Of a stretch of DNA of 64,000 bases, positions 27,195 through 35,534 are shown one piece after another (within the stretch, counting starts at the first letter, position 1; each line of letters begins with the position of its first letter). A program made the translations under genes and the position numbers. A model generated the notes under the pieces. The model was not told where the DNA came from, did no database searches, and saw nothing but the letters and a program-made list of their open reading frames with translations. The stretch is from Actinophytocola sp035995025 (GTDB lineage Bacteria > Actinomycetota > Actinomycetes > Mycobacteriales > Pseudonocardiaceae). The stretch spans positions 124,001-188,000 of the forward strand of contig DASYKY010000079.1 in NCBI GenBank assembly GCA_035995025.1, in the 5' to 3' direction.

Positions 27195-28054
27195 GGATCT
27201 TCGATCCGCATATTCACATGACCTCGCGGACCACCGACGACTACGAGGCGATGTTCGCCGCGGGCGTGCGCGCGCTCGTCGAGCCGTCGTTCTGGCTCGG
27301 CCAGCCGCGCACCAGCGTCGCGTCGTTCACCGACTACTTCGACAGCCTCATCGGCTGGGAACGGTTCCGCGCGGCGCAGTTCGGCATCCGCCACCACTGC
27401 ACGATCGCGCTGAACCCCAAGGAGGCCAACGATCCCCGTTGCGCCGAGGTGCTCGGCGTGCTGCCGCGCTACCTCGCCAAGGACGGCGTGGTGGCGGTCG
27501 GCGAGGTCGGCTACGACTCGATGACGCCCGAGGAGGACGCCGCTTTCGCCGCGCAGCTGCGGCTCGCCGTCGAGCACGAGCTGCCCGCGCTCGTGCACAC
27601 CCCGCACCGGGACAAGCTCGCCGGCACGAAGCGCACGCTCGACGTGGTGCGCGAGGCCGGCATCGACCCCGGCCGGGTGATCGTGGACCACCTCAACGAG
27701 CCGACCGTCGGGATCGTCGCCGACTCCGGCTGCTGGATGGGTTTCTCGATCTACCCGGACACGAAGATGGACGAGCAGCGCATGGTGGCGATCCTGCGCG
27801 AGTACGGCACCGACCGGATGGTGATCAACTCCGCCGCCGACTGGGGCCGCTCGGACCCGCTGAAGACGTACAAGACCGGCCTCGCGATGCTCGACGCCGG
27901 CTTCTCCGAGTCCGATGTGGACAAGGTGTTGTGGCAGAACCCGGTCGCGTTCTACGGCCAGAGCGACCGGCTGGTGCTCGACGAGCTGCCCGGCTTCGCG
28001 CCGTCGCCGGAGACGTTCGCCGGCAACTCGGTGCTGCGCGGGGGCGGGCAGTGA
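27191..28054 (+). CDS. eboB: TatD-family metal-dependent hydrolase (EboB)
   Basis: 287 residues beginning MRIFDPHIHMTSRT, the N-terminal HxH metal site of the amidohydrolase/TatD family. Later metal-site regions are GEVGYD (Glu near residue 103), LVHTPHRDK (His near 137) and VIVDHLNE (His near 164), and NSAADWGRSD carries the final Asp. It is the EboB type found in ebo operons, not the housekeeping TatD nuclease; the substrate is unknown. ATG 27191 overlaps the preceding stop by four bases. A 139-base gap with an unusual conserved sequence separates it from eboE. Confidence 0.88.
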   Translation: MRIFDPHIHMTSRTTDDYEAMFAAGVRALVEPSFWLGQPRTSVASFTDYFDSLIGWERFRAAQFGIRHHCTIALNPKEANDPRCAEVLGVLPRYLAKDGVVAVGEVGYDSMTPEEDAAFAAQLRLAVEHELPALVHTPHRDKLAGTKRTLDVVREAGIDPGRVIVDHLNEPTVGIVADSGCWMGFSIYPDTKMDEQRMVAILREYGTDRMVINSAADWGRSDPLKTYKTGLAMLDAGFSESDVDKVLWQNPVAFYGQSDRLVLDELPGFAPSPETFAGNSVLRGGGQ

Positions 28055-28059
28055 CTGTT

Positions 28060-28150
28060 CCGCCTCCCCGGAATTCTTTGTGTTGGTTCCGTCGGGAGAC
28101 AACGTTTCTGTTGGCCACGCACTTGTGGCTGGGTTGCGTTCCGTTCCCCT
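28060..28150 (-). promoter_or_regulatory. Orphan copy of the promoter/leader found at 49430-49520
   Basis: Read on the minus strand this holds an AGGGGAACG-type block, CAGCCACAA, a 35-base divergent spacer, then ACCAACAC and GAATTCCGGGGAGGCGG. All blocks have the same spacing as in the copy at 49430-49520, which drives a YbaB-like gene. Here no start codon or gene follows on the minus strand, only the end of eboB. It may be a displaced promoter fragment, or an RNA or protein-binding element. Confidence 0.6.
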
Positions 28151-28193
28151 TGGGTGCGGTTGGGAAGTGCGCGGTTCTGACATCGGGGGGATC

Positions 28194-29327
28194 ATGACGC
28201 CCCTTTCCTACTGCACCAACGTGCATCCCGCGGAGGATCTCGCCGGGGTGGTGGCCCAGTTCGACCGCTACGCCGAGCCGGTGCGCAGGCTGGTCGGCAC
28301 GGACGTGCTCGGCCTCGGCCTGTGGCTGCCGGCGTCGCTCGCGGCCGTGCTCGCCGACGACCGCGACGCGCGCCGGGCGCTGCGCGCCGAGCTCGACGCG
28401 CGCGGGCTGGAGGTGTACACGCTCAACGCCTTCCCGTACGGCGGCTTCCACGACGACGTCGTCAAGCACGCCGTCTACCAGCCACAGTGGACGGACCCGC
28501 GGCGGCTCGAGTACACGGTGGACTGCGCGATCGTGCTCGCAGACCTGCTGCCCGACTCCGCGCGCTACGGCAGCATCTCCACGCTGCCGCTGGCCTGGCG
28601 CACGCCGTGGGACGAGGCCGACGACGCGGCGGCCGCCGGCGCGCTGGCCGAGCTGACCGGGATGCTCGACGGCATGGCACGGGCGAACGGCAGGCCCATC
28701 CGGCTCGCCGTCGAGCCCGAGCCGGGCTGCGTGCTCGACTCGGTCGCCGACGCGGTGGCCTGGCTCGCGCCGCGGGTGGACCCGCGCTACGTCGGGCTGT
28801 GCCTGGACACCTGCCACCTCGCGGTGTCCTTCGCCGACCCGGCCCGCGCCGTCGCGGCCGTCTACGACGCAGGTCTGTCGGTGGTGAAGGTGCAGGCCTC
28901 GGCCGCGCTGCAGGTCGACGAGCCGGGCGGCGAGCCGGCCCGGCTCGCGCTGGCCGACTTCACCGAGCCGCGCTACCTGCACCAGGTCCGGGAGCGCACC
29001 GGCGACGGCGGCGTCGTCGGCGCCGACGACATCCCGCAGGCGCTGACCGAGCTGCCCGCCCAGCGCGCGTGGCGGGTGCACTTCCACGTGCCGCTGCACG
29101 CACGCCCGGCCGCACCGCTGTCGGCGACCACCGATGTGCTCCGCGCCGCGATCACGGCACTGGAGTCCACTGTGGAGGGCGAGCTGCCGCACATCGAGGT
29201 GGAGACCTACACGTGGAGTGTGCTGCCGGAGACCGCCGGTGGTGGCGGGGACACCGCACTGATCCGGGGCATCGCCGCCGAGCTGCGGTGGGCGGCGGCC
29301 CAGCTGTTCGAAGGGGACGTCACGTGA
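28194..29327 (+). CDS. eboE: EboE-type TIM-barrel protein
   Basis: 377 residues, a sugar-phosphate isomerase-like TIM barrel: TPLSYCTNVHPAEDL at the start, AFPYGGFHDDVVKHAVYQPQW, IRLAVEPEPGC, GLCLDTCHLAVSF (metal-site Asp/His) and AWRVHFHVPLH. The pattern is that of EboE, named in NCBI families as a metabolite-traffic protein. The precise reaction is unknown. ATG 28194 follows GGGGGGATC, a reasonable ribosome site. The stop at 29325 runs straight into GAGGAGCGGAGCGAACC, which serves as ribosome site for eboF and resembles the 33-bp repeat. Confidence 0.85.
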   Translation: MTPLSYCTNVHPAEDLAGVVAQFDRYAEPVRRLVGTDVLGLGLWLPASLAAVLADDRDARRALRAELDARGLEVYTLNAFPYGGFHDDVVKHAVYQPQWTDPRRLEYTVDCAIVLADLLPDSARYGSISTLPLAWRTPWDEADDAAAAGALAELTGMLDGMARANGRPIRLAVEPEPGCVLDSVADAVAWLAPRVDPRYVGLCLDTCHLAVSFADPARAVAAVYDAGLSVVKVQASAALQVDEPGGEPARLALADFTEPRYLHQVRERTGDGGVVGADDIPQALTELPAQRAWRVHFHVPLHARPAAPLSATTDVLRAAITALESTVEGELPHIEVETYTWSVLPETAGGGGDTALIRGIAAELRWAAAQLFEGDVT

Positions 29328-29344
29328 GAGGAGCGGAGCGAACC

Positions 29345-30757
29345 ATGACTCAGGGCAACCAGCTTGCCGTGCTCGACGTCGTCGGGCTGACGCCGAAGCT
29401 GCTGGCGCACATGCCGAACCTCGCGGGGCTGGCGCGGTCCGGCTGGCAGGCCGAGCTCGGCACCGTGCTGCCGGCGGTCACGTGCAGCGCGCAGTCGACG
29501 TTCCTCACCGGCCGGATGCCGGCCGAGCACGGGATCGTCGGCAACGGCTGGTACTTCCGCGAGCTCGGCGAGGTCTTCCTGTGGCGCCAGCACAACCGGC
29601 TCGTGACGGGGGACAAGGTGTGGGAGACCGCCCGCGCCCACATCCCCGAATACACGGCGGCGAACGTGTGCTGGTGGTACGCCATGGGCGCGACCACGGA
29701 CATCACCGTCACGCCGCGGCCGATCTACCACGCGGACGGCCGCAAGTCGCCCGACGCGTACGTGCGGCCGCCCGCCCTGCACGACGAACTGGTGGGCGCG
29801 CTCGGCGAGTTCCCCCTGTTCCAGTACTGGGGGCCGACCGCGTCGCTCGCTTCCAGCGAGTGGATCATCGGCGCGTCGCGCAAGGTGTTCACCGAGCACC
29901 ACCCGGACCTGCTGCTCGTGTACGTGCCACACCTGGACTACGACCTGCAGCGCTTCGGGCCCGACGGGCCGGAGGCCGTGCGCGCGGCCCGCGAGCTCGA
30001 CGACGCGCTCGCACCGCTGCTCGGGACGCTGCTCGACGGGGGCGCGACCGTGGTGGCGCTTTCCGAGTACGGCATCACGCCGGTGCGTCGCCCGGTCGAC
30101 GTCAACCGGCTGCTGCGGCGCGAGGGCCTGCTCGAGGTGTACACGCAGGCCGGCATGGAGTACCTGGACCCGTGGACGTCGCGTGCGTTCGCGGTGGCCG
30201 ACCACCAGGTCGCGCACGTGTACGTCAACGACCCGGCCGACCTCTCGCGCGTGCGCGACATGCTCGCCACACTGTCCGGTGTGGACGAGGTGCTCGACCG
30301 GGAGGCACAGGGGCGTTACGGAATCGACCACCCGCGGGCCGGCGAGCTGGTCGTGGTGGCCGAGCCGGACGCGTGGTTCACGTACTACTACTGGCTCGAC
30401 GAAGCCCGCGCCCCGGACTTCGCACGCGGCGTGGAGATCCACCGCAAGCCCGGCTACGACCCGGCCGAACTGTTCTTCGACCCGGCGGACCGGCTGGTGA
30501 AGGCCAAGGCCGGGCTGAACCTGGTGCGCAAGAAGGTCGGGCTGCGCTACGCGATGAACGTGGTGCCCCTCGATCCGACCCACGTGCGCGGCTCGCACGG
30601 CCGGCTCCCGGTGAGCGCCGACGACGGGCCCGTACTGCTCTGCTCGGCGCCGGACGCCGAGCCCGGTGGCGCGCTCGCCGCCACCGACGTCCATGACCTG
30701 CTGCTCCAACTGCAAGGAATCCCCGACGTCACGGTTTCGGAAGGAGCTCGACGATGA
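29345..30757 (+). CDS. eboF: Alkaline phosphatase superfamily nucleotide pyrophosphatase-like protein (EboF)
   Basis: 470 residues of the type I phosphodiesterase/nucleotide pyrophosphatase branch. AVLDVVGLTPKLL holds the first metal Asp, VTCSAQSTFLTG the nucleophile loop (Ser or Thr), YVPHLDYDLQ the Asp/His pair near residues 198-202, and the later metal site includes ALSEYGITP and VADHQVAH. In ebo operons this is EboF, presumed to remove a phosphate or phosphodiester from the operon's metabolite. No signal peptide is seen. GAGGAGCGG precedes ATG 29345. It overlaps the next gene by four bases. Confidence 0.85.
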   Translation: MTQGNQLAVLDVVGLTPKLLAHMPNLAGLARSGWQAELGTVLPAVTCSAQSTFLTGRMPAEHGIVGNGWYFRELGEVFLWRQHNRLVTGDKVWETARAHIPEYTAANVCWWYAMGATTDITVTPRPIYHADGRKSPDAYVRPPALHDELVGALGEFPLFQYWGPTASLASSEWIIGASRKVFTEHHPDLLLVYVPHLDYDLQRFGPDGPEAVRAARELDDALAPLLGTLLDGGATVVALSEYGITPVRRPVDVNRLLRREGLLEVYTQAGMEYLDPWTSRAFAVADHQVAHVYVNDPADLSRVRDMLATLSGVDEVLDREAQGRYGIDHPRAGELVVVAEPDAWFTYYYWLDEARAPDFARGVEIHRKPGYDPAELFFDPADRLVKAKAGLNLVRKKVGLRYAMNVVPLDPTHVRGSHGRLPVSADDGPVLLCSAPDAEPGGALAATDVHDLLLQLQGIPDVTVSEGARR

Positions 30758-31758
30758 GTCGACCAGTCACGTTGTTCACCGGCCAGTGGGCCGACCTCCC
30801 GTTCGAGGAGGTGTGCAAGCTCGCCGCGGGCTGGGGGTACGACGGGCTGGAGATCGCCTGCTGGGGCGATCACTTCGAGGTGGACCGGGCCGTCAACGAG
30901 GACGACTACGTCCAGAAGAAGCTGGACCAGCTGGCCTCGCACGGGCTGAAGGTGTGGACGATCTCCAACCATCTGCTGGGCCAGGCCGTCTGCGACGACC
31001 CGATCGACCAGCGGCACAAGGACATCCTGCCGGCCCGCATCTGGGGCGACGGGGATCCGGAGGGCGTGCGGCAGCGGGCCGCGGAGGAGATGAAGGACAC
31101 CGCCCGCGCCGCGGCGAAGCTCGGCGTGTCCACGGTGGTCGGCTTCACCGGGTCGAAGATCTGGAAGTACGTGGCCATGTTCCCGCCGGTGGGCCAGGAC
31201 GTCATCGACGACGGGTACGCCGACTTCGCGAACCGGTGGAACCCGATCCTCGACGTGTTCGACGAGGTCGGCGTGCGGTTCGCGCACGAGGTGCACCCTT
31301 CGGAGATCGCCTACGACTACTGGACGACGAAGCGCACGCTCGAGGCGGTCGGCAACCGCGAGGCGTTCGGGCTCAACTGGGACCCGTCGCACTTCGTGTG
31401 GCAGGACCTCGACCCGGTCGGCTTCATCCTCGACTTCGCCGACCGGATCTACCACGTGGACTGCAAGGACGCGAAGAAGCGGTTCGACGGCCGCAACGGG
31501 CGGCTGGGCAGCCACCTCGCGTGGGCCGACCCGCGCCGCGGCTGGGACTTCGTGTCCACCGGACACGGCGACGTGCCGTGGGAGGACTCGTTCCGCGCGC
31601 TCAACGCGATCGGTTACGAGGGGCCGATCTCGGTGGAGTGGGAGGACGCCGGCATGGACCGGCTCCGCGGCGCCGAGGAGGCCGTGACGTTCATCCGCAA
31701 CAACCTGTTCGACAAGCCGACGGCGGCCTTTGACGCCGCCTTCTCCTCGAAGGACTGA
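30754..31758 (+). CDS. Sugar phosphate isomerase/epimerase (AP-endonuclease-2-like TIM barrel)
   Basis: 334 residues with the TIM-barrel signature VTLFTGQWADLPFEEVCKLA, FAHEVHPSEIAYD (metal Glu/His), NWDPSHFVWQ (Asp/His), YHVDCKDAK and GPISVEWEDAGMD (last metal Glu). Close relatives occur beside ThuA and Gfo/Idh/MocA genes in actinomycetes, consistent with isomerisation or cleavage of keto-sugars formed by the dehydrogenase at 16.0 kb. ATG 30754 overlaps the eboF stop by four bases, so it is translated with the ebo operon. Confidence 0.88.
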   Translation: MSRPVTLFTGQWADLPFEEVCKLAAGWGYDGLEIACWGDHFEVDRAVNEDDYVQKKLDQLASHGLKVWTISNHLLGQAVCDDPIDQRHKDILPARIWGDGDPEGVRQRAAEEMKDTARAAAKLGVSTVVGFTGSKIWKYVAMFPPVGQDVIDDGYADFANRWNPILDVFDEVGVRFAHEVHPSEIAYDYWTTKRTLEAVGNREAFGLNWDPSHFVWQDLDPVGFILDFADRIYHVDCKDAKKRFDGRNGRLGSHLAWADPRRGWDFVSTGHGDVPWEDSFRALNAIGYEGPISVEWEDAGMDRLRGAEEAVTFIRNNLFDKPTAAFDAAFSSKD

Positions 31759-31790
31759 TCCACCCTGCACCCCGGACGAAGGGATCTGTC

Positions 31791-32639
31791 GTGGCCATCT
31801 CCAGGAGGTCCATGCTGCGCGGCGCGGCCGGCGCAGCGATCACGGCGGGCGCGATGAGCGCCCTGCCCGCCGCGGCGAGCGCCGGTCACGGTCACCGGTC
31901 GCTGCGCGTGTCGAAGGACAAGATCAGCATCCAGCTCTACACGTTGCGGAACCTCTTCGAGGCCGACCTCGAAGGGACGATGTCGGCCTTGGCCGACGTC
32001 GGCTACCGCAAGGTCGAGATGGCGGGCACCTACGGCCGCAGCGCCGCGGAGTTCCGCCGGATCCTCGACGCCAACCACATCCGTGCCACCTCCTCCCATG
32101 TCGGCATCGACGGCATCGACCTCGACCAGGCGGTCGCGGACGCCCGGGCCCTCGGCAACCGCCGCGTCGTCCACCCGTACGCCAACTTCGCGACGATCGC
32201 GGAGTGGGAGGCCTTCACCGCCCGGCTGGAGGCGGCCGGGCAGACGTTCAGACGGGCGGGCATCCCGCTCGGCTACCACAACCACAACCACGAGTTCCTG
32301 CCGATCGACGGCGTGAAGCCGTACGACGTGATCACGCACGGCACGTCGCGGCGGAACGTGTACCTGGAGATGGATCTGTACTGGGTCGTCACCGGGGAGC
32401 AGGATCCGGTGAAGGTGTTCTTCCGCAACGCCGGCCGGGTCCGCCAGTTCCACGTCAAGGACCGCAAGCCCGACGGCGGCTTCGCCGACCTCGGCGAGGG
32501 CACGATCGACTTCCCGCGGATCTTCCGCGCGACCCATTCGCTGGAGGTCGACGAGTACATCGTGGAGAACGACGAGCCGGTCGACGCGCTCAAGTGCGCC
32601 GACACCGGATTCCGGTACCTGAGGAACGTTCGGTTCTAG
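31791..32639 (+). CDS. Secreted (twin-arginine) TIM-barrel sugar isomerase/epimerase
   Basis: 282 residues. SRRSMLRGAAGAAITAGAMSALPAAASA is a twin-arginine signal followed by an AxA cleavage site near residue 31. The mature part is an AP-endonuclease-2-like TIM barrel: ISIQLYTLRNLF, GYHNHNHEF (His-rich metal site), YLEMDLYWV and QFHVKDRKPDGGF. Export in folded, metal-loaded form suggests it works on the same extracellular glycosides as the large ThuA/DUF1080 protein, perhaps as a 3-keto-glycoside processing enzyme. This is inference. GTG 31791 follows AAGGGATC. Confidence 0.85.
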   Translation: MAISRRSMLRGAAGAAITAGAMSALPAAASAGHGHRSLRVSKDKISIQLYTLRNLFEADLEGTMSALADVGYRKVEMAGTYGRSAAEFRRILDANHIRATSSHVGIDGIDLDQAVADARALGNRRVVHPYANFATIAEWEAFTARLEAAGQTFRRAGIPLGYHNHNHEFLPIDGVKPYDVITHGTSRRNVYLEMDLYWVVTGEQDPVKVFFRNAGRVRQFHVKDRKPDGGFADLGEGTIDFPRIFRATHSLEVDEYIVENDEPVDALKCADTGFRYLRNVRF

Positions 32640-32663
32640 TGTGGTGACGGAGGTGCGTTGACC

Positions 32664-34085
32664 ATGCCGCTGGTAGCCGGGGTCGACTCGTCGACACAGT
32701 CCTGCAAGGTCGTGGTGCGTGACGCGGAGTCCGGGGCGCTGGTGCGCAGCGGCTCGGCGTCGCACCCCGACGGGACCGAGGTGGACCCGGCGGCGTGGTG
32801 GGTCGCGCTGCGGGCGGCGATCGACCGGGCGGGCGGCATCGACGATGTCGCCGCCGTGTCGGTCGCCGGCCAGCAGCACGGCATGGTCTGCCTGTCGTCC
32901 GCGGGCGAGGTCGTCCGGCCTGCCCTGCTGTGGAACGACACCCGCTCGGCGGCCGCGGCCGCCGAGCTCGTCGACGCGCTGGGCGGCCCGGCCGCGTGGG
33001 CCGACGCCGTCGGGGTGGTCCCGGTCGCGTCGGTGACCGTGACCAAGCTGCGCTGGCTCGCCGAACACGAGCCCGGCGCGGCGGCCCGCACCGAGGCGGT
33101 CTGCCTGCCCCACGACTACCTGACCTGGCGCCTGCGCGGCGACACCGACGTGGCGACGCTGACCACCGACCGCGGCGACGCGTCGGGCACCGGCTACTAC
33201 TCGGCGGCCACCGGCGCGTACCGCACGGACCTGCTGACACTCGGTCTGGGCCGGACCGTGTGGCTGCCGGCCGTGCTCGGCCCCACGGACACCGCGGGCC
33301 GCGTCGGTGGCGAGTACGCCGGCGACGGCGCGGGCGCGGTGCTCGGCGCGGGCACGGGCGACAACATGGCGGCCGCACTGGGCCTCGGCGCCGAACCGGG
33401 CGACGTCGTCGTGTCCGTCGGCACCTCCGGCACGGCGTTCGCAGTCGCGGACAAGCCGAGCGCGGACCCGCAGGGCCTGGTGGCCGGCTTCGCCGACGCG
33501 ACGGGCCGGTACCTGCCGCTGGTCTGCACCCTGAACGCGGCGCGGGTGCTCGACGCCGCGGCCCGCATGCTCGGCGTGGACCACGACCACTTCGCCGAGC
33601 TCGCGCTGTCCGCCCCACCGGGCGCCGACGGCCTGGTGCTCGTCCCGTACCTCGAGGGCGAGCGCACCCCGAACCTGCCGCACGCCACCGGCGCCCTGCA
33701 CGGCCTGCGCCTTGCGAACGCGACCCCCGCGCACCAGGCCCGCGCCGCGGTCGAGGGCATGCTGTGCGGGCTCGCGGACGCCGTCGACGCGCTCGTCGCC
33801 CAGGGTGTGCGGGTCGACCGCGTCCTGCTCATCGGTGGCGGCGCCCGGTCCGCGGCGGTCCGGCGGATCGCCCCCGCGGTCCTGGGCCGTCCGGTCGTGG
33901 TCCCGGAGCCGGGCGAGTATGTCGCCGTCGGCGCCGCCCGCCAGGCCGCCTGGGCCCTGACCGGCACCGATGCCCCGCCGCGCTGGCGCCTGGGCGCGGT
34001 GGAGAAGCCGGAGGCCGACCCGACGCCCGGCCTCCGCGAGCGCTACGCCGAGGCCCGGGAGAAGTTCCTCTCCCGCCCGGCCTGA
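32664..34085 (+). CDS. xylB: Xylulokinase
   Basis: About 473 residues of the FGGY carbohydrate kinase family, xylulokinase subgroup: GVDSSTQSCKVVV (phosphate loop 1), VSVAGQQHGMVCL, LLWNDTRS, and the FGGY_C half with VSVGTSGTAFAV and LLIGGGARS. It phosphorylates D-xylulose to xylulose-5-phosphate, completing the path from xylA. A TTG at 32658 is also possible; ATG 32664 sits at better distance from GGAGGTG. It is the last gene of the long colinear run that started at 23.1 kb. Confidence 0.88.
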   Translation: MPLVAGVDSSTQSCKVVVRDAESGALVRSGSASHPDGTEVDPAAWWVALRAAIDRAGGIDDVAAVSVAGQQHGMVCLSSAGEVVRPALLWNDTRSAAAAAELVDALGGPAAWADAVGVVPVASVTVTKLRWLAEHEPGAAARTEAVCLPHDYLTWRLRGDTDVATLTTDRGDASGTGYYSAATGAYRTDLLTLGLGRTVWLPAVLGPTDTAGRVGGEYAGDGAGAVLGAGTGDNMAAALGLGAEPGDVVVSVGTSGTAFAVADKPSADPQGLVAGFADATGRYLPLVCTLNAARVLDAAARMLGVDHDHFAELALSAPPGADGLVLVPYLEGERTPNLPHATGALHGLRLANATPAHQARAAVEGMLCGLADAVDALVAQGVRVDRVLLIGGGARSAAVRRIAPAVLGRPVVVPEPGEYVAVGAARQAAWALTGTDAPPRWRLGAVEKPEADPTPGLRERYAEAREKFLSRPA

Positions 34086-34146
34086 CCACTCGTTCCGCGG
34101 AGATTGGTGCGGCTCAAGATTCGGACGGTGATGTCGAGAAACCGCC

Positions 34147-34438
34147 ATGAAGTACTTGCTGTTCAAGCACTACCGCGGCGCTCCGGCGTTGTCGACGTGC
34201 CCGTGGACCGGTGGACGACCGACGAGATCTCAGCGCACATGCAACACATGCCCCGCCGGTCACCGACGGCCCGTTCGTCGGGACCAAGGACCTCATCGCG
34301 GGCTGGATGGTGATCGACGTCGACAGCCACGAGCGGGCCGCCGAGCTGTCAGCCGCCCCGGGGGCGGGCGGGAAGCCGATCCACGAGTGACTCGAGGTGC
34401 GCCCGTTCCTGGCCGTGGCGCCCACCATCACGGAGTGA
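34147..34438 (+). pseudogene. Decayed DGPF/YCII-domain protein
   Basis: Pieces of one DGPF (YCII-related) protein appear in order in three reading frames: MKYLLFKHYRGAP in one, DVPVDRWTTDEISAHMQHM in the next, then PVTDGPFVGTKDLIAGWMVI...GGKPIHE in the third. About 35 codons of the usual middle are missing between the last two. The family's HEWLEVRPF is interrupted by TGA where tryptophan is expected (34388-34390). These proteins are small ferredoxin-like domains often paired with ECF sigma factors; no sigma factor gene is nearby. Confidence 0.85.
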
Positions 34439-35122
34439 CGTCTGAGATGAACGGGGTTCTGCTCCAGAGCCTCACGCCGCCGATAGTGAAGGTCAGCGAC
34501 GACGGGCGCGCTGAAGTGTGGCGTCTCAACGGACCCGCCCGCTGTAGTGCCCGATGAAGTGACCATCCGCGACGGTTCGGCTGCCCAAAAGCGGCTCACC
34601 CAGGCTCATCTACGAAGACCCGCAAATCTCGCTTTCTGACGTCACGTCACAGCCGCATTCGTGGTGGATTCCGCGCCTACCTCGATGCCTGTCCGCAGTG
34701 GGGTTCCGCTGCCGGACTCCAGCTTCGGCGCTTCGCGCCTGCCCAGCGCGCGGCATTTGTTGCGCGGCTTCTGCGGGGTCGGTGCCGGGCTCCGCCGCGC
34801 AACCCGCACCCGCCAGGCGGCCTAGCGTGCGGCCTCGGCCCGGTTGACTCGGCCCGCGTGACTCGATCCCGGTGACTTGGCAAAGCGTTGCCGGGATTGG
34901 CTTGCCGGGATCGCATTGTTTGCTGGTTGTCGCGGTTGGCGTCGCCTGTGGGGTTTGCGTGTTGCGAGTGACTGCTTGCCGTGTGTCTGTTCGCTGTTTA
35001 GTTGTTGGGGCTGGTTCGTGGTTGGGCCTCCTGGGTGCTGGTTGTTCGGGCGTGGGTACCTGCTAGAACTGCTGGTATCCACGGGCCGACCGGGGCCTGG
35101 CCGATCCAAGGGAGATCGTTTC
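34439..35122. other. Poorly coding stretch
   Basis: No frame in these ~680 bases has the codon bias of the neighbours or a recognisable domain. GC is lower and stop codons are frequent. The first part may be residue of an insertion or decay event linked to the pseudogene before it. An AAGGGAG ribosome site near the end belongs to the following membrane-protein gene. I see no tRNA or clear terminal inverted repeats. Confidence 0.5.
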
Positions 35123-35473
35123 GTGGAGTTCGTTCGGCTGTTGTTGCTGTTCCTCCACCTGCTCGGGATGGCGATCCTTGTCGGTGTGTTCCTTCTTGCC
35201 CGGCGGGCGCCCGCGGGGGCGCCGTTGAACGTGGGATGGCTGCACGGGTCGGCGCTGCAGTTGATCACCGGGCTCGCACTGGCGTTGCTGGCACCGTTGA
35301 CGCACGCCGACTACAGCCACGTCAAGCTCGCCAGCAAGATGGTCGTGCTGCTGGTCATCGGTGGGCTCGCGCTGGTGTACGTGATCCGCCGGGTTCCGGC
35401 GCCGCGCTGGCTCAACCCAGCCCTCGCGGGGCTCGTTGTGCTGAACGTCGGACTGGCCGTCTTCTGGACCTGA
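35123..35473 (+). CDS. Small integral membrane protein, function unknown
   Basis: 116 residues, almost entirely membrane segments: about 4-22 (LLLLFLHLLGMAILVGVFLL), 44-60 (LQLITGLALALLAPL), 72-88 (MVVLLVIGGLALVYVI) and 98-114. Four helices with a conserved HLLGM histidine and a LKLASKM-like HVKLASKM stretch resemble small actinobacterial cytochrome-b561-like or DUF membrane proteins, but I cannot name the family. GTG 35123 follows AAGGGAG; the open frame to 34877 lacks coding character. Confidence 0.65.
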   Translation: MEFVRLLLLFLHLLGMAILVGVFLLARRAPAGAPLNVGWLHGSALQLITGLALALLAPLTHADYSHVKLASKMVVLLVIGGLALVYVIRRVPAPRWLNPALAGLVVLNVGLAVFWT

Positions 35474-35534
35474 TCTCGCTCGGTATGGTCGGACCGTCCC
35501 TGGAACGGGGGTGGCCGCGAGTAGGGAGTCGGGG

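Noticed and set aside
34439..35122. A degenerate insertion sequence
   Set aside because: No transposase fragment, terminal inverted repeats or target duplication could be recognised.
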